A stretch of 54,965 nucleotides of DNA from Pascua guehoae. Lineage: Eukaryota > Basidiomycota > Tremellomycetes > Trichosporonales > Trichosporonaceae. Position 1 is the first letter of the stretch. Every line of letters starts with the position of its first letter. A model generated the notes under the pieces. The model was not told the origin of the DNA, did no database searches, and worked only from the letters and a program-made list of their open reading frames with translations. Both the position numbers and the translations under genes were made by a program. Shown here piece by piece: positions 45,001 through 54,965 of this stretch. The stretch is taken from contig BCJX01000020.1 in assembly GCA_001600415.1 (NCBI GenBank), positions 1-54,965 on the forward strand, in the 5' to 3' direction.

Positions 45001-48000
45001 CGAGGACATTGACCACGAGATTGCCAACCCTACCGACCAGCGTCTGTTTGCCATTGCTTCCGCCCTCAAGCGCGGCTACTCTGTCGACAAGATCAACGAA
45101 ATGTCCAACATTGACAAGTGGTTCCTCCGCCGCCTCGAGCGCATCTCCAAGACCGACGACGTCCTCACAAAGTACTCTGCGCAGACGGTCCCCACCGAGC
45201 TCCTCCGCAACGCCAAGCAGCTCGGTTTCTCGGACCGTCAGGTCGCTGCGGCCATCAACTCGAACGAGCTCGCCGTCCGCCGCCTCCGTTCCGAGGCCGG
45301 CATTGCGCCGTTTGTCAAGCAGATTGACACTGTCGCGGCCGAGTTCCCCGCATTTACAAACTACCTGTACACGACGTACAATGCCTCGGAGCACGACGTC
45401 GACTTCACCGACCACGGTGTCATGGTCCTCGGCTCGGGCGTGTACCGCATTGGTTCGTCGGTCGAGTTTGACTGGTGTGCAGTGCGCGCCATCCGCACCA
45501 TTCGCGAGAATGGTATGAAGACGGTCATGATCAACTACAACCCCGAGACCGTGTCGACCGACTACGACGAGGCCGACAAGCTCTACTTTGAGAACATTTC
45601 GCTCGAGACGGTGCTCGACATTTACGAGATTGAGCACTCGTCGGGTCTGGTCCTCTCGATGGGTGGCCAGACGCCCAACAACATTGCGCTTGCTCTGCAC
45701 CGCCAGAACGTCAAGATTTACGGCACGTCGCCCGAGATGATTGACACGGCCGAGAACCGCTACAAGTTTTCGCGTATGCTGGACAAGATTGAGGTCGACC
45801 AGCCGCTCTGGAAGGAGCTCACGTCGTTTGAGGAGGCAAAGGCCTTCTGCGACAAGGTCGGCTACCCCACGCTTGTCCGCCCTTCGTACGTGCTCTCGGG
45901 TGCGGCGATGAACGTCGTCTTCTCCGAGGACGACCTCAACAGCTACCTCGGCCAGGCTGCCCAGGTCTCGCGCGACTACCCGGTCGTCATCTCAAAGTAC
46001 ATTGAGGAGGCCAAGGAAATTGAAATGGACGCGGTCGCAAAGGACGGCAAGATGGTCATGCACTACATCTCGGAGCACGTCGAAAACGCCGGCGTGCACT
46101 CGGGTGACGCCACGCTCGTCCTCCCGCCCCAGGACCTCGACCCCGAGACGATCCGCAAGATTGAGGTCGCGACCCAGAAGATTGGCCAGGCGCTCAACGT
46201 CACGGGCCCTTACAACATTCAGTTTATCGCCAAGAACAACGAGATCAAGGTCATCGAGTGCAACCTCCGTGCTGCGCGTTCGTTCCCCTTCGTCTCCAAG
46301 GTCACTGGCATTGACGCCATCGAGATGGCCACAAAGGTCATGCTCGGTCTCCCCGTCACGCCCTACCCCGACATCAAGCTCCCGCCCAACTATGTCGGTG
46401 TCAAGGTGCCCCAGTTCTCGTTCAGCCGTCTCTCGGGCGCCGACCCGATTCTCGGTGTCGAGATGGCCTCGACTGGTGAGGTCGCCTGCTTTGGCAAGGA
46501 CCGCTACGAGGCCTACTTAAAGGCGCTCATCTCGACCGGTATCCGCCCTCCCAAGAAGAATGTCCTCTTGTCGATTGGTTCGTTCAAGGAAAAGCTCGAG
46601 ATGCTCCCCTCGGTCCACAAGCTCCACCGCATGGGCTACAACCTCTTTGCCACCGCCGGTACCGCCGACTTTATCCAGGAGCACGGCATCCCGGTCAAGT
46701 ACCTCGAGGCCCTGCCCGAGGACGAGACGGACGCGCAAAAGTCGGAGTACTCGCTCAACCAGCACCTTGCCAACAACCTGATTGACCTGTACATCAACCT
46801 GCCGTCCAAGAACCGCTTCCGCCGCCCGGCGTCGTACGTGTCCAAGGGTTACCGCACCCGTCGTATGGCTGTCGACTTTGCCGTGCCCCTCATCACCAAC
46901 GTCAAGTGCGCCAAGCTCTTCATTGAGGCGATTATCCGCAAGCCGACTTTCGAGATTTCGTCGGTCGACTACAAGACGAGCCACGAGACGTACTCGTTCC
47001 CGGGCTTAATCGACATTCAGGCCTTTGTGCCCGGTGCCGCCGACATTGGCTCCGAGGACTTTGGCCTCGCCACCAAGTCGGCCATTCGCGGCGGTTTCAC
47101 CGAGCTCCAGATGGTGCCGCAGGGTCTCAACTCTGCCGTCGAGGACGAGATTTCGCTCCAGATTGCGCAGCAGAACGCTGCCGGCAGCGCCCACTGCGAC
47201 TACTTCTTCTCGGTCGCTGCCACGGCCGACAATGCATCGCGTCTCGCCGACGCCATTGACGCCGGTGCCAAGGCGCTCTTTATCCCCTTCAACAACTTCC
47301 TCGGCTCGGTCAACAAGGTCGCGTCGGTCGCGCAGCACTTTGCCGCCTGGCCCCAGGACAAGCCCATTGTCACGGACGCCCGAGGCACCGACCTGGCGTC
47401 GATTCTCCTGCTCGCGAGCCTCAACAACCGCAGCATCCACATTGCCTCGGTGTCGACGCGCGACGACATTATCCTCATCTCGCTCGCAAAGGAAAAGGGC
47501 CTCGCCGTCACGTGCGACGTGGCCATCTACGCCCTCTTCTACTCGCAGCAAGACTTCCCCGAGGCCGCAAATGTCCTGCCCACGGTCGAGGACCAGCAGG
47601 CGCTGTGGGACCACCTCGCGACGATTGACGTCTTCTCGGTTGGTGTCCTGCCGTACGAGCTCGGCCACGCGCTCGGCAAGAAGGTGTCGGCGCGCAGCGG
47701 TGTCGAGGAGTCGCTTCCTCTGCTCCTCTCTGCTGTTACCGATGGCCGCCTCACGCTCGAGGACATTTCTGCTCGCCTGTCGGAGAACCCTCGCGCCATC
47801 TTTGACGTTGCCGAGCAGGCCCAGACCTATGTCGAAGTCGAGGTCAACCGCCCGTCGACCTTTTCGCTCGAGGGCGACGAGTGGTCGCCTCTCGAGGGCA
47901 AGGCTACCCAGGGCGCGGTCCACCGCGTGGTCATCAACAACCACTCGGTTGTGCTCGACGGCACGGCATTCTCCATGCCGCTCGGCCGCGACATTTCGCT

Positions 48001-49135
48001 CGCCTCGCCCCGCAAGCCCATTGGCGCTTCGAGCCGCGGTGCCTCGTTCTCGCGCACCAAGCGCCCCAGCTTCTCGATGCCCCAGTCGCCTGCCCTCGGC
48101 GGCCTGCACCAGACGCACGCGCAGGCGCAGCAGCCGTCGCTGATGGCGCTGGCGGCACAGCCGATCCCGCAGGTCACTCCCGCGCCCGCGCTTTCCGTCT
48201 TCCAGCCCCACCCGACGTTTTCGCGCCGCCACATCTTGTCGGTCAAGCAGTTCAACCGCGACGACTTGCACGAGCTGTTCAACATGGCGTCCGAGATGCG
48301 CAACATGGTCGAGCGCCAGGGGTCTGTCGACACGCTGCGCGGCCGCGTGCTGTGCACGCTCTTCTACGAGCCATCGACGCGCACGTCGACATCGTTTGAG
48401 GCTGCCATGAAGCGCTGCGGCGGTGAGGTCGTGCAGGTGACTGCCGACACGTCGTCTGTGCAGAAGGGCGAGTCGCTGGCCGACACGATCCGGACGGTCG
48501 GATGCTACGCCGACGCCGTTGTCCTCCGCCACCCGGCGGTTGGCAGCGCCAAGACGGCGGCCAAGAGCAGCCCCGTGCCCATTATCAACGCGGGCGACGG
48601 CATTGGCGAGCACCCGACGCAGTCTCTTCTCGACATCTTCTGTATCCGTGAAGAGCTCGGTTCCGTCAACGGCATCACGGTTACGCTCGTTGGTGACCTG
48701 AAGAACGGCCGCACGGTGCACTCGCTCGTCAAGCTCCTGTCGCTCTACGACGTCAAGCTCAACTTTGTCTCGCCGCCCTCGCTCGCGATGCCAGAATACG
48801 TCAAGGTCGAGGCGTCGCGCGCCGGCATCAAGTGGGAAGAGTACCACAACCTCGACAATGTCATTGCCCACAGCGACGTCATTTACGCCACGCGCGTCCA
48901 GCGCGAGCGCTTTGAAAACCTCGCAGAGTATGAGGCCGTCAAGGACATGTTTGTCATCAACAACGACGTGCTCCGCAAGGCAAAGGAATCCGCCATTGTC
49001 ATGCACCCCCTCCCGCGCCTCAACGAAATCGACCCAGAGGTCGACTTTGACTCGCGCCGTGCCGCCTACTTCCGCCAGATGCGCTACGGCCTCTTTATCC
49101 GCATGGCCCTCCTCACCATGGTCCTCGGCGTTTAG
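42015..49135 (+). CDS. URA2: URA2: glutamine-dependent carbamoyl-phosphate synthetase / aspartate carbamoyltransferase
   Basis: Two exons (42015-42363, 42516-49135) give 2322 aa, close to yeast Ura2. It makes carbamoyl phosphate from glutamine, bicarbonate and ATP, then carbamoyl aspartate, the first two steps of pyrimidine synthesis. The glutaminase has [15 protein letters not shown] with the nucleophilic Cys (~405) and [12 protein letters not shown] with the His/Glu pair. The two ATP-grasp synthetase halves start at [20 protein letters not shown] (~545) and [19 protein letters not shown] (~1085). An MGS-like regulatory domain begins near [20 protein letters not shown] (~1460). The dihydroorotase-like domain is inactive: the metal-binding HxH position reads [13 protein letters not shown] ~70-residue Ser/Pro/Ala linker precedes the C-terminal ATCase, with [20 protein letters not shown]. 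The N-terminal ~50 residues are Pro/Ser-rich. A separate dihydroorotase gene must exist elsewhere. UTP feedback is known for the family, not shown here. Confidence 0.97.
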
Positions 49136-49881
49136 ACAGAATCGACCTCTTGTGTACTTTTACCTCTCTCACTTTTTTCTCAAACAAAACGAGCCCCAGG
49201 CTCTAGACATCGCTACGCCTTACAATGCATCGGAATATGACTGGATACGGACAAGTTGCACGCGCGTGGTAGAGTGCACTGCGCACCGAGGTAGGGGGCG
49301 GCGGCTGCCCTGACGAGGGATGTGGCTGTCAAGAGAAACACTGATAAGAGGCGGAGTTGGCCTCGCCATAGAGGGTGCTAACGTGCGAGTGGACGCATGG
49401 TGTTGGGAATACTGGAGTGATGTTTGCCCCGTTGGGTAGGTTCAAACCAGTATCACGACCTACCTTGTGCCTGTTCCACGTCCCCGCGTATGCACCCATT
49501 GTCCTCATCAACTGCCGCGCTGCCAAAGGTGGGAATGCATGGTCTATGCTGATGAATATATGAAAAAAATGAAAATGCCAACATGCGTGGGATATCGTTC
49601 GCCTGGTTGTTCGTGTTCCGGGGCGAGGGTATGGACAATGATGGAGACAATGGGTGGGGGAGAGGACGAGGGCGAGGACAAGGACGAGGCTGCAGCCCAG
49701 GACGACATTGCCCGCTAGTGTATCTGTCCCAATCGCTCTGGTTCTGCACGCTCGTTGTGGTTTCTTGATCCTCCGCCACGCCGCTCCATCGCCTTGGCCC
49801 TTGTTCGTGCCCGTCGCCGCCTAACCCCCTTTCCCTCTCAACACCCCAACCCTCACCCACTCCCCCACCCTCCCCAGCGGT
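49136..49881. other. Convergent 3' region between URA2 and the TBC gene
   Basis: No coding region is supported. A short inverted repeat (GGTAGGT near 49435 and ACCTACC near 49459) could form a hairpin. 49650-49690 is an AGGACGAGG-type simple repeat. Confidence 0.5.
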
Positions 49882-52800
49882 TTACAACAGTACACTCCCC
49901 TCCTCGCCCTTTGCGACAAGCTCGCGCCACTCGCGGCGCCACCCGGTAATGCGCTCGCGCACGCCCTGTGTCCAGAGCACCTTGCGGATCCACTGGAGCA
50001 TGGCGTCCTCGTCCTCAGGGACAAAGTACGAGCTGAGGAGGCTGAGGATGGATTCGAAATTGGCGCCCGGGTGCGCGAGGAGGGGCCGGTAGGCCCACAG
50101 GAGCGCGAGAACGGCGATAATCATGACCTCGTAGCCGTCGAGGAAGAGGGCGTCCCAGAGGCGCAGCTGGACGTGGAAGGGGACCGTGTTGACAAAGAGT
50201 GTGATGTAGATTTTGGCGCCCCAGGCGGATGACGAGATCATGTTGCGTTGCTGGGGTTAGCTGGGATGCGGGGGTGGGTTGGGGTTTAGTTGAGTCGGTG
50301 AATGGTTGATGGGGCAGGAGGTGAATAGAGGAAAGGGGCGTTCAAGTCATTATTGGAAGGGGAAGGAGGAGAGGATAAGAAGCGATGGACAAGGGTGCGA
50401 GACGGAGGGCGTGCTGGGGTTGGAATGTCGGCGTAAAGGGTCAAACCAAGAGTATAGAGAGGGGTAACCCAAGGACACACAACACAGCGAAGGTGTTGAG
50501 TGTCCCAATCCTCCGGTAAAATGAAGCATGGTTCTTCGCACTCCTCACTTTTCCTACCCCAAAGTGTGGGGCGAAGAATTGACCTCCCTTTGCGATGCCC
50601 ACTCCTCAGCCCCGCTCCCTAGCTCCAAATTGCCCGCGCCGGTACCACCCAAATACCCCTCCACTCCCACCTCTGCCCTCCCGCCCAGTTGACCAAACCC
50701 AACACCGTACTCACAAAGCTCTCATACACGTCAGGCATGAGCGACTCGAGGAGACGCTCCTGGACGTAAAAGGTCTCCAAGAGGCCAGGGAAGCCCGGCG
50801 CCCAGACGCCGTGCATGTCGTACAGGTCGTGCATGCGGACGAGGAGGGTGTAGGCGCGCTGTGTGTTAGTGTGGTGCATAGAGACGGGAGGGACATGGTG
50901 GTGGGGTGCAATTGCTGAGGATGGAGACTGCGGGGCCTCTGCCTAGGGCGCCACTTTGGGGCAACAGGGGAGCGCCAAAGGAGCACCACTAGGCCCAGAT
51001 CACCATGGAGAGTAGATGACCAAGTCAATGGCCAGTCGCGGGTGAACAGCGAGACATGCGGCATTCAAGATTGACGGGGGAGCACGACGCTGCTGCTCTC
51101 GTTGCAGGCACGGACACACTCGCACGACGACCAGCGAGCACTCGTTGGCGACGAACATGTCACTCGGCCGAATCATGCCCTGTGTGGCACTTGTCACTCT
51201 GCAGACGCGACTGGAAAGCGCCAGCCTCGCCATTATGTATGCTTGTACTCGTGTTTCCGAGACCAATTGCCCCAGCCTTCCTTCTTTTTCCCCCGACTCC
51301 AAACTCACCTCTGGCTCAAAGTAACACAACAGCGTAGCAGCCACACTCCCCATGCCCTGGCAGTATCCGCACGTTGCGCAGCTCTGCGAAAAGACGTGCA
51401 GGACATGGAAGAGGGCGCGTTGCCCGTGCCCAAACCGGGTCTTGAAGAGGGCATGGCCCGAGATGGTGCGGGGCACATCCAGGTCAATCTGCACGTCATT
51501 CTCGCAGGGGAGGTCGCGTCGCGCGGCATAGTCTGACTCGAGGCTGGGGTGGCTGCGCACAGTCGATGGGGGCCCCTTCGCCGCTCGGCCCTCGGCGAGC
51601 GTCCACCACGCGGCCATGCGCCACCGGTCGGGAATCCCTTTGTAGATGCGTTCGGGGTGCTTTGCGCCGTCGCCCGGTGCCCAGCGCCATGCGACAGCGT
51701 TGCCGCCCTCGCGGGCCGCGACGCTCATCATCCCGAGCCACTTGTTTACGCGTTCGTCCTCTTTGCTCCGGATCCGCGCCGCCGCGGCCGCCGACGTGCT
51801 CTCGGGAGGGGTCGTGGGACTCGGCGGCGGTGGACCAGAGGGGCTCGCATTGGCGGCCGCAGCGAGGGCGTCGGCCTTTGCCCGCGCCGCTTTGGGGTCG
51901 GCCGCGAGCGACGACGGGAAACGCATCTTGGGCAGCTTGCCGAATGCGCTCGCGGGGACGTAGGCCAGCCGACCCTCGGCGCGTGTCCGGGTGGGCGCGT
52001 TGACAAAGCCGTACCGGTCCAAGTTGGACAGGAAGGCCCGCTCCTCGTCGCCAATCTTGCCTGGCGCTGGGAACACAATGGTATGTCGGTTCGGGGCGTT
52101 GGAGGCGCCGCCACGCGTGCGTTCGACGCCCTCGTCCCACCCGTCGCCATAGACACCTTCGACATCGAGGCGGGCGTCTGTAGACGAGGGGGTTGGTGGA
52201 AGGGAAATTCGCAATGGCGGGCGTCGCGAGATGCAAGATGGACAAGGTGAAGCGCGCGAGCAAACATAAGCCACAATTGTCAGATCAACAAACGACAATG
52301 ATACACAGACAAGCACAGTGGCACACAGGTGGATGAACATGGGCGCACGCGTCAGCTTGGCACAGCCATGCACGTTATCTTCAGTCGCAACTCACACGTC
52401 GAGCGCACATGGAATGCGTCCTGTTTTTCACCCGGATACCGCGAACTAGCTAAGCTAGCCTGCGACGCCGCTCCGCTTGTCCCGCTGGCACCGGAGGACC
52501 GCGCCCCACCAGGGGACACGGGCGGGCTACCAGTATCCGCCGCCCCCGTCCGCGCTTGTATGCGGAGGACGTTGGGGTGGACTGGCGAGTTGAGATTGGA
52601 TGCGGAGAGAGTAGCTGACGACTGGGCCCCCGGTTGATCCCCGTACACTTGCGTAGGTCCAGCCCACGGTGCGGGATTGGCAAAGTCAGCGGCCGGTTGG
52701 GAAAAGTCGAAGCTCGGTGTGCGTGTGCGGGGAGGCTCGGCGATGCGCGGGACCGACGTGGTTGGTGACGGCGCAAATGTCACGGATTGTTGTTCTGCGC

Positions 52801-53893
52801 CTTCCGGCGCGGAGGTCGATACAGCAGCGGCAAGGGGCGAGCGCGAGGGCTGCCATTGCGAAGGTGGTTGAGATGGTTGGGACTGGGGCTGGAGGTGAGA
52901 CTGCGGCTGGAGATGAGATTGAGACTTGGTAAGGGACGTCGACTGACCCGCCGCCGACGCCTGCGACTTGTAGCTCGTGCCCGTATTCTGCTGAGACAGC
53001 TCGGGAAAGTACGAGTACGATGCGCGCATGCTCTTTATGCTCGGAGCGCTCTGGGCGGTATGAAACGAGGCAGGCGACGCGAGCGGGGCCGCGTACTGCA
53101 ACGTCGGTACTGATGGGAGCGAATCTCCAGAACCAAGTGACTGGAGAGACTGGAGCGACTGCGGCGATTGCAGTGACTGCGGCGAGTGTGGAGAGTGAGG
53201 GGAGTGAGGAGACTGTGGCGAGTGCGGCGAGTGTAAGCTTGCGCTATCTCGTGCATCGCCTCTGGGGTTGAGATGGGACGAGTTGGCACCGAGATCCACA
53301 CCACCAGCGACAATCTGTGGCACCTGGATGCGGGGGATACTGCGTCCAGGTGCCCCCTGGGGCGGTGGTGGGGAAGGGGCAGGGGCAGTGGACCCGTGTC
53401 CATTGGGAGGAGTTGGAGCATGGGCGGAGGGGAACTCCATCGTGGCAGTCGAAGGGGCGCGCGGGGTATCGTCCCCCTCTGTGGTGCTCGCGTCGGTGGC
53501 AGCGTACGCCAATTCTGGCATGTCGGGCAAGGCGGGGCGGTCGTCGGCGCCACCATAGCCAGCAGGGCGTGGCGCGTAGCCGAACCGCGGGTCGTAGACA
53601 CCTGTAGACAGTGACCGGCGGCCCCTTGGCTCCGTGTCGTACGCGAGCTCCTCGAGTGAGTTGTCATTGTCGTCTGGCTCCACGTCGCCGCGTGCGCCAT
53701 GCTGCCCGTGCTGTCCCTGGTGGGCGGGTTCGATCTCGGCGTGCGGCGCACTCTCGTCGAGTGCCCACGAGTCGCGCCCGTACAGTGCATAAATGTCGTC
53801 GGCGTCCTGCGCGCTCTCAAAGTGTGAGTCGCGCGGGCCACCGCCGGGCGGTACGGGCAGCTGGGTGTGCGGCTGGGGGTGCGAGGACAGCAT
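49882..53893 (-). CDS. TBC-domain RabGAP with long disordered N-terminus
   Basis: Four exons (53893-52396, 52177-51309, 50858-50715, 50250-49882) join in frame to 959 aa. Residues ~1-500 are Ser/Pro/Gln-rich and probably disordered, with SPHSPQ/SLQSPQ repeats. The TBC domain occupies roughly the last 370 residues. It has RIYKGIPDRWRMAAWWTLA, the arginine-finger motif QIDLDVPRT (I-x2-D-x2-R), YCQGMGSVAATLL with the Y-x-Q glutamine finger, HGVWAPGFPGLLETFY, and SSAWGAKIYITLFVNTVPF with LRLWDALFLDGYEV. Both catalytic fingers are present, so it should stimulate GTP hydrolysis by a Rab in membrane traffic; which Rab cannot be told. Upstream of the chosen ATG the frame stays open with plausible residues (TLHPLGLGG), so a further short 5' exon is possible. 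It converges on URA2. Confidence 0.85.
53126..53240 (-). repeat. Coding repeats (HSP/QSL) in the TBC gene
   Basis: Nine- and 15-base units encode runs of SPHSPQ, SPHSPHS and SLQSPQSLQSL within the N-terminal disordered region. Such repeats vary in length among strains. Confidence 0.85.
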
Positions 53894-54965
53894 CCCGCCG
53901 AGGCCGAGCGGGTGGAGAGTAGGGTCGGCGGTGATTGCAATGCAGGTGGCGTCCTGGGTTGTGTGATGGTGATGCGGTGGGTGCGTGGCGGGTTGTGAAT
54001 AATGGTATTGTCGACCAAGGGAATGTAATGGATGGTTTGCGACGGGTCAAGACGAGAAGAAGAAGAGTACAGAGTAGAGAGAGTGAGTGGTAGTACAGGA
54101 TCAAGACGTAAACACGACGACAGACATGACACGAGACAACCACAATCGGCCCGATGAGGGAAGGGCCCAACACTACGGTCACGGTATGACACGCTGCTGC
54201 ATACTACCAGTACTACTCTCTTGTCCACCCTGTTCTATGTTCTATCCTGGCTGATTTCTGAAAAGAGTACTGTACTGTACAGTAGAGTGTCGTCTGCGCA
54301 TTGCATGAACTACTAGAATCTAACTTTGGCGCCAGAGCATTTCGAGTGGTCTCTGAGTGGTCTCTGATTGAGATAGAGTGAGTATTTGTTCCATCTGTTC
54401 CGACATGGACATCTTTTGGGCAATCTCATTACGGAAAACCACACCACACCTTCCCTCCTCTGCCCTTGCTCCGTTCCCCTGATCTCATTCCCCACCCCGG
54501 CCCCTGTTCCTCGGTGTTCCCGCCAGTAACCCATCTCTTCTCTAAATCCATAGGCATGCTATCCTTATTCAATGCCTAAATAAATCACGTGCTTCATTTT
54601 AGGCGTGGGACGGACCCAACCGATCCGTGGGCGGTGGGTACAGTAAATGGCGGCCGGCTAGCCGACTGTTTTCAATGCCGGTCTACGGTGGCGTCTCGTG
54701 GGGTGGGGTGGGGTGTGGGTGGCACACGGTGCTGCAGCGCGCTCATCGTCGTCGTCGCTCCTGCCCGTCCCCCCGTCCGTCCCCCCCGCTCGCTCACTCA
54801 CTCACTCATACTACCGTGCATTCATTTGTCGACACACGCTCTCTTTCGTCCTTCTACCCACACTGCTATCCTATCCTTACAAGCGTAACGTATCTTCGCC
54901 CTCTCACACCTCCCCCCTCCCCCCGCAATACCGCACGCACCTCTTCGCCCCGACCTGCCCCACAC
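53894..54965. other. Upstream region of the TBC gene; no gene seen
   Basis: Frames here are short and overlap without domains. A GTACTGTACTGTACAGTA partial palindrome lies near 54268. CT-rich and CACTCA repeats near 54770-54960 resemble promoter tracts and may belong to a gene beyond the right edge. Confidence 0.45.

Noticed and set aside
42497..45700. 1067-codon and 47006-49006 666-codon minus frames opposite URA2
   Set aside because: URA2 on the plus strand is unambiguous; these are shadows of it.
49435..49465. GGTAGGT...ACCTACC hairpin as an RNA gene or terminator
   Set aside because: A single 7-bp stem with a 16-base loop in fungal intergenic DNA is not evidence of function.

Overview
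The window is nuclear DNA of a GC-rich basidiomycete yeast, most likely a tremellomycete and possibly a Trichosporonales species. The support is: genes packed with short introns (GTGAGT/GTAAGT donors, CTNAC branch points a few bases before the acceptor), strong C/G preference at third codon positions, a fungal URA2, and a fungal type I fatty acid synthase whose two halves are cut at an unusual place. All exon structures given here were read by hand; each recognised gene was checked for continuous reading frame across every junction. The species is an inference.

Layout, left to right. 38-714 (+): 3' end of a gene with a UBA-like segment and a Gly-rich tail. 1510-4856 (+): mitochondrial 3-hydroxyacyl-CoA dehydrogenase in 12 exons. 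5882-6775 (+): small Cys-rich unknown protein. 7678-8955 (+): EFM7/NNT1-type methyltransferase. 10526-11477 (-): secreted CAP/SCP protein. 11478-14978: a gene-poor 3.5 kb stretch with a dispersed repeat and decayed coding-like sequence. 14979-16016 (+): a charged nuclear-type protein whose gene contains a tandem exon-plus-intron duplication. 17893-20726 (+): acetoacetyl-CoA synthetase. 22151-25322 (+): one reading frame joining two p27-type zinc motifs, a complete phosphopantothenoylcysteine decarboxylase (PPCDC) and a membrane-anchored NUS1-type cis-prenyltransferase subunit. 25875-30660 (-) and 32884-40631 (+): the divergent fatty acid synthase pair. 42015-49135 (+): URA2 (CPSase/ATCase). 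49882-53893 (-): TBC-domain RabGAP. The last kilobase is upstream sequence.

How the genes fit together. HADH, acetoacetyl-CoA synthetase, the PPCDC step of CoA synthesis and both FAS chains make or consume CoA thioesters, so the 1.5-40.6 kb interval is rich in CoA and lipid metabolism. The two FAS genes share a 2.2 kb divergent promoter and must assemble together. The plus chain carries AT-ER-DH-MPT plus the first part of the alpha subunit including the ACP. The minus chain starts exactly where that stops and carries KR-KS-PPT.

The most unusual item is the three-part fusion at 22151-25322, which places a CoA-biosynthetic enzyme and a dolichol-synthesis subunit in one predicted ER-membrane protein. 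A candidate alternative intron inside its linker could release the CoA enzyme without the membrane part.
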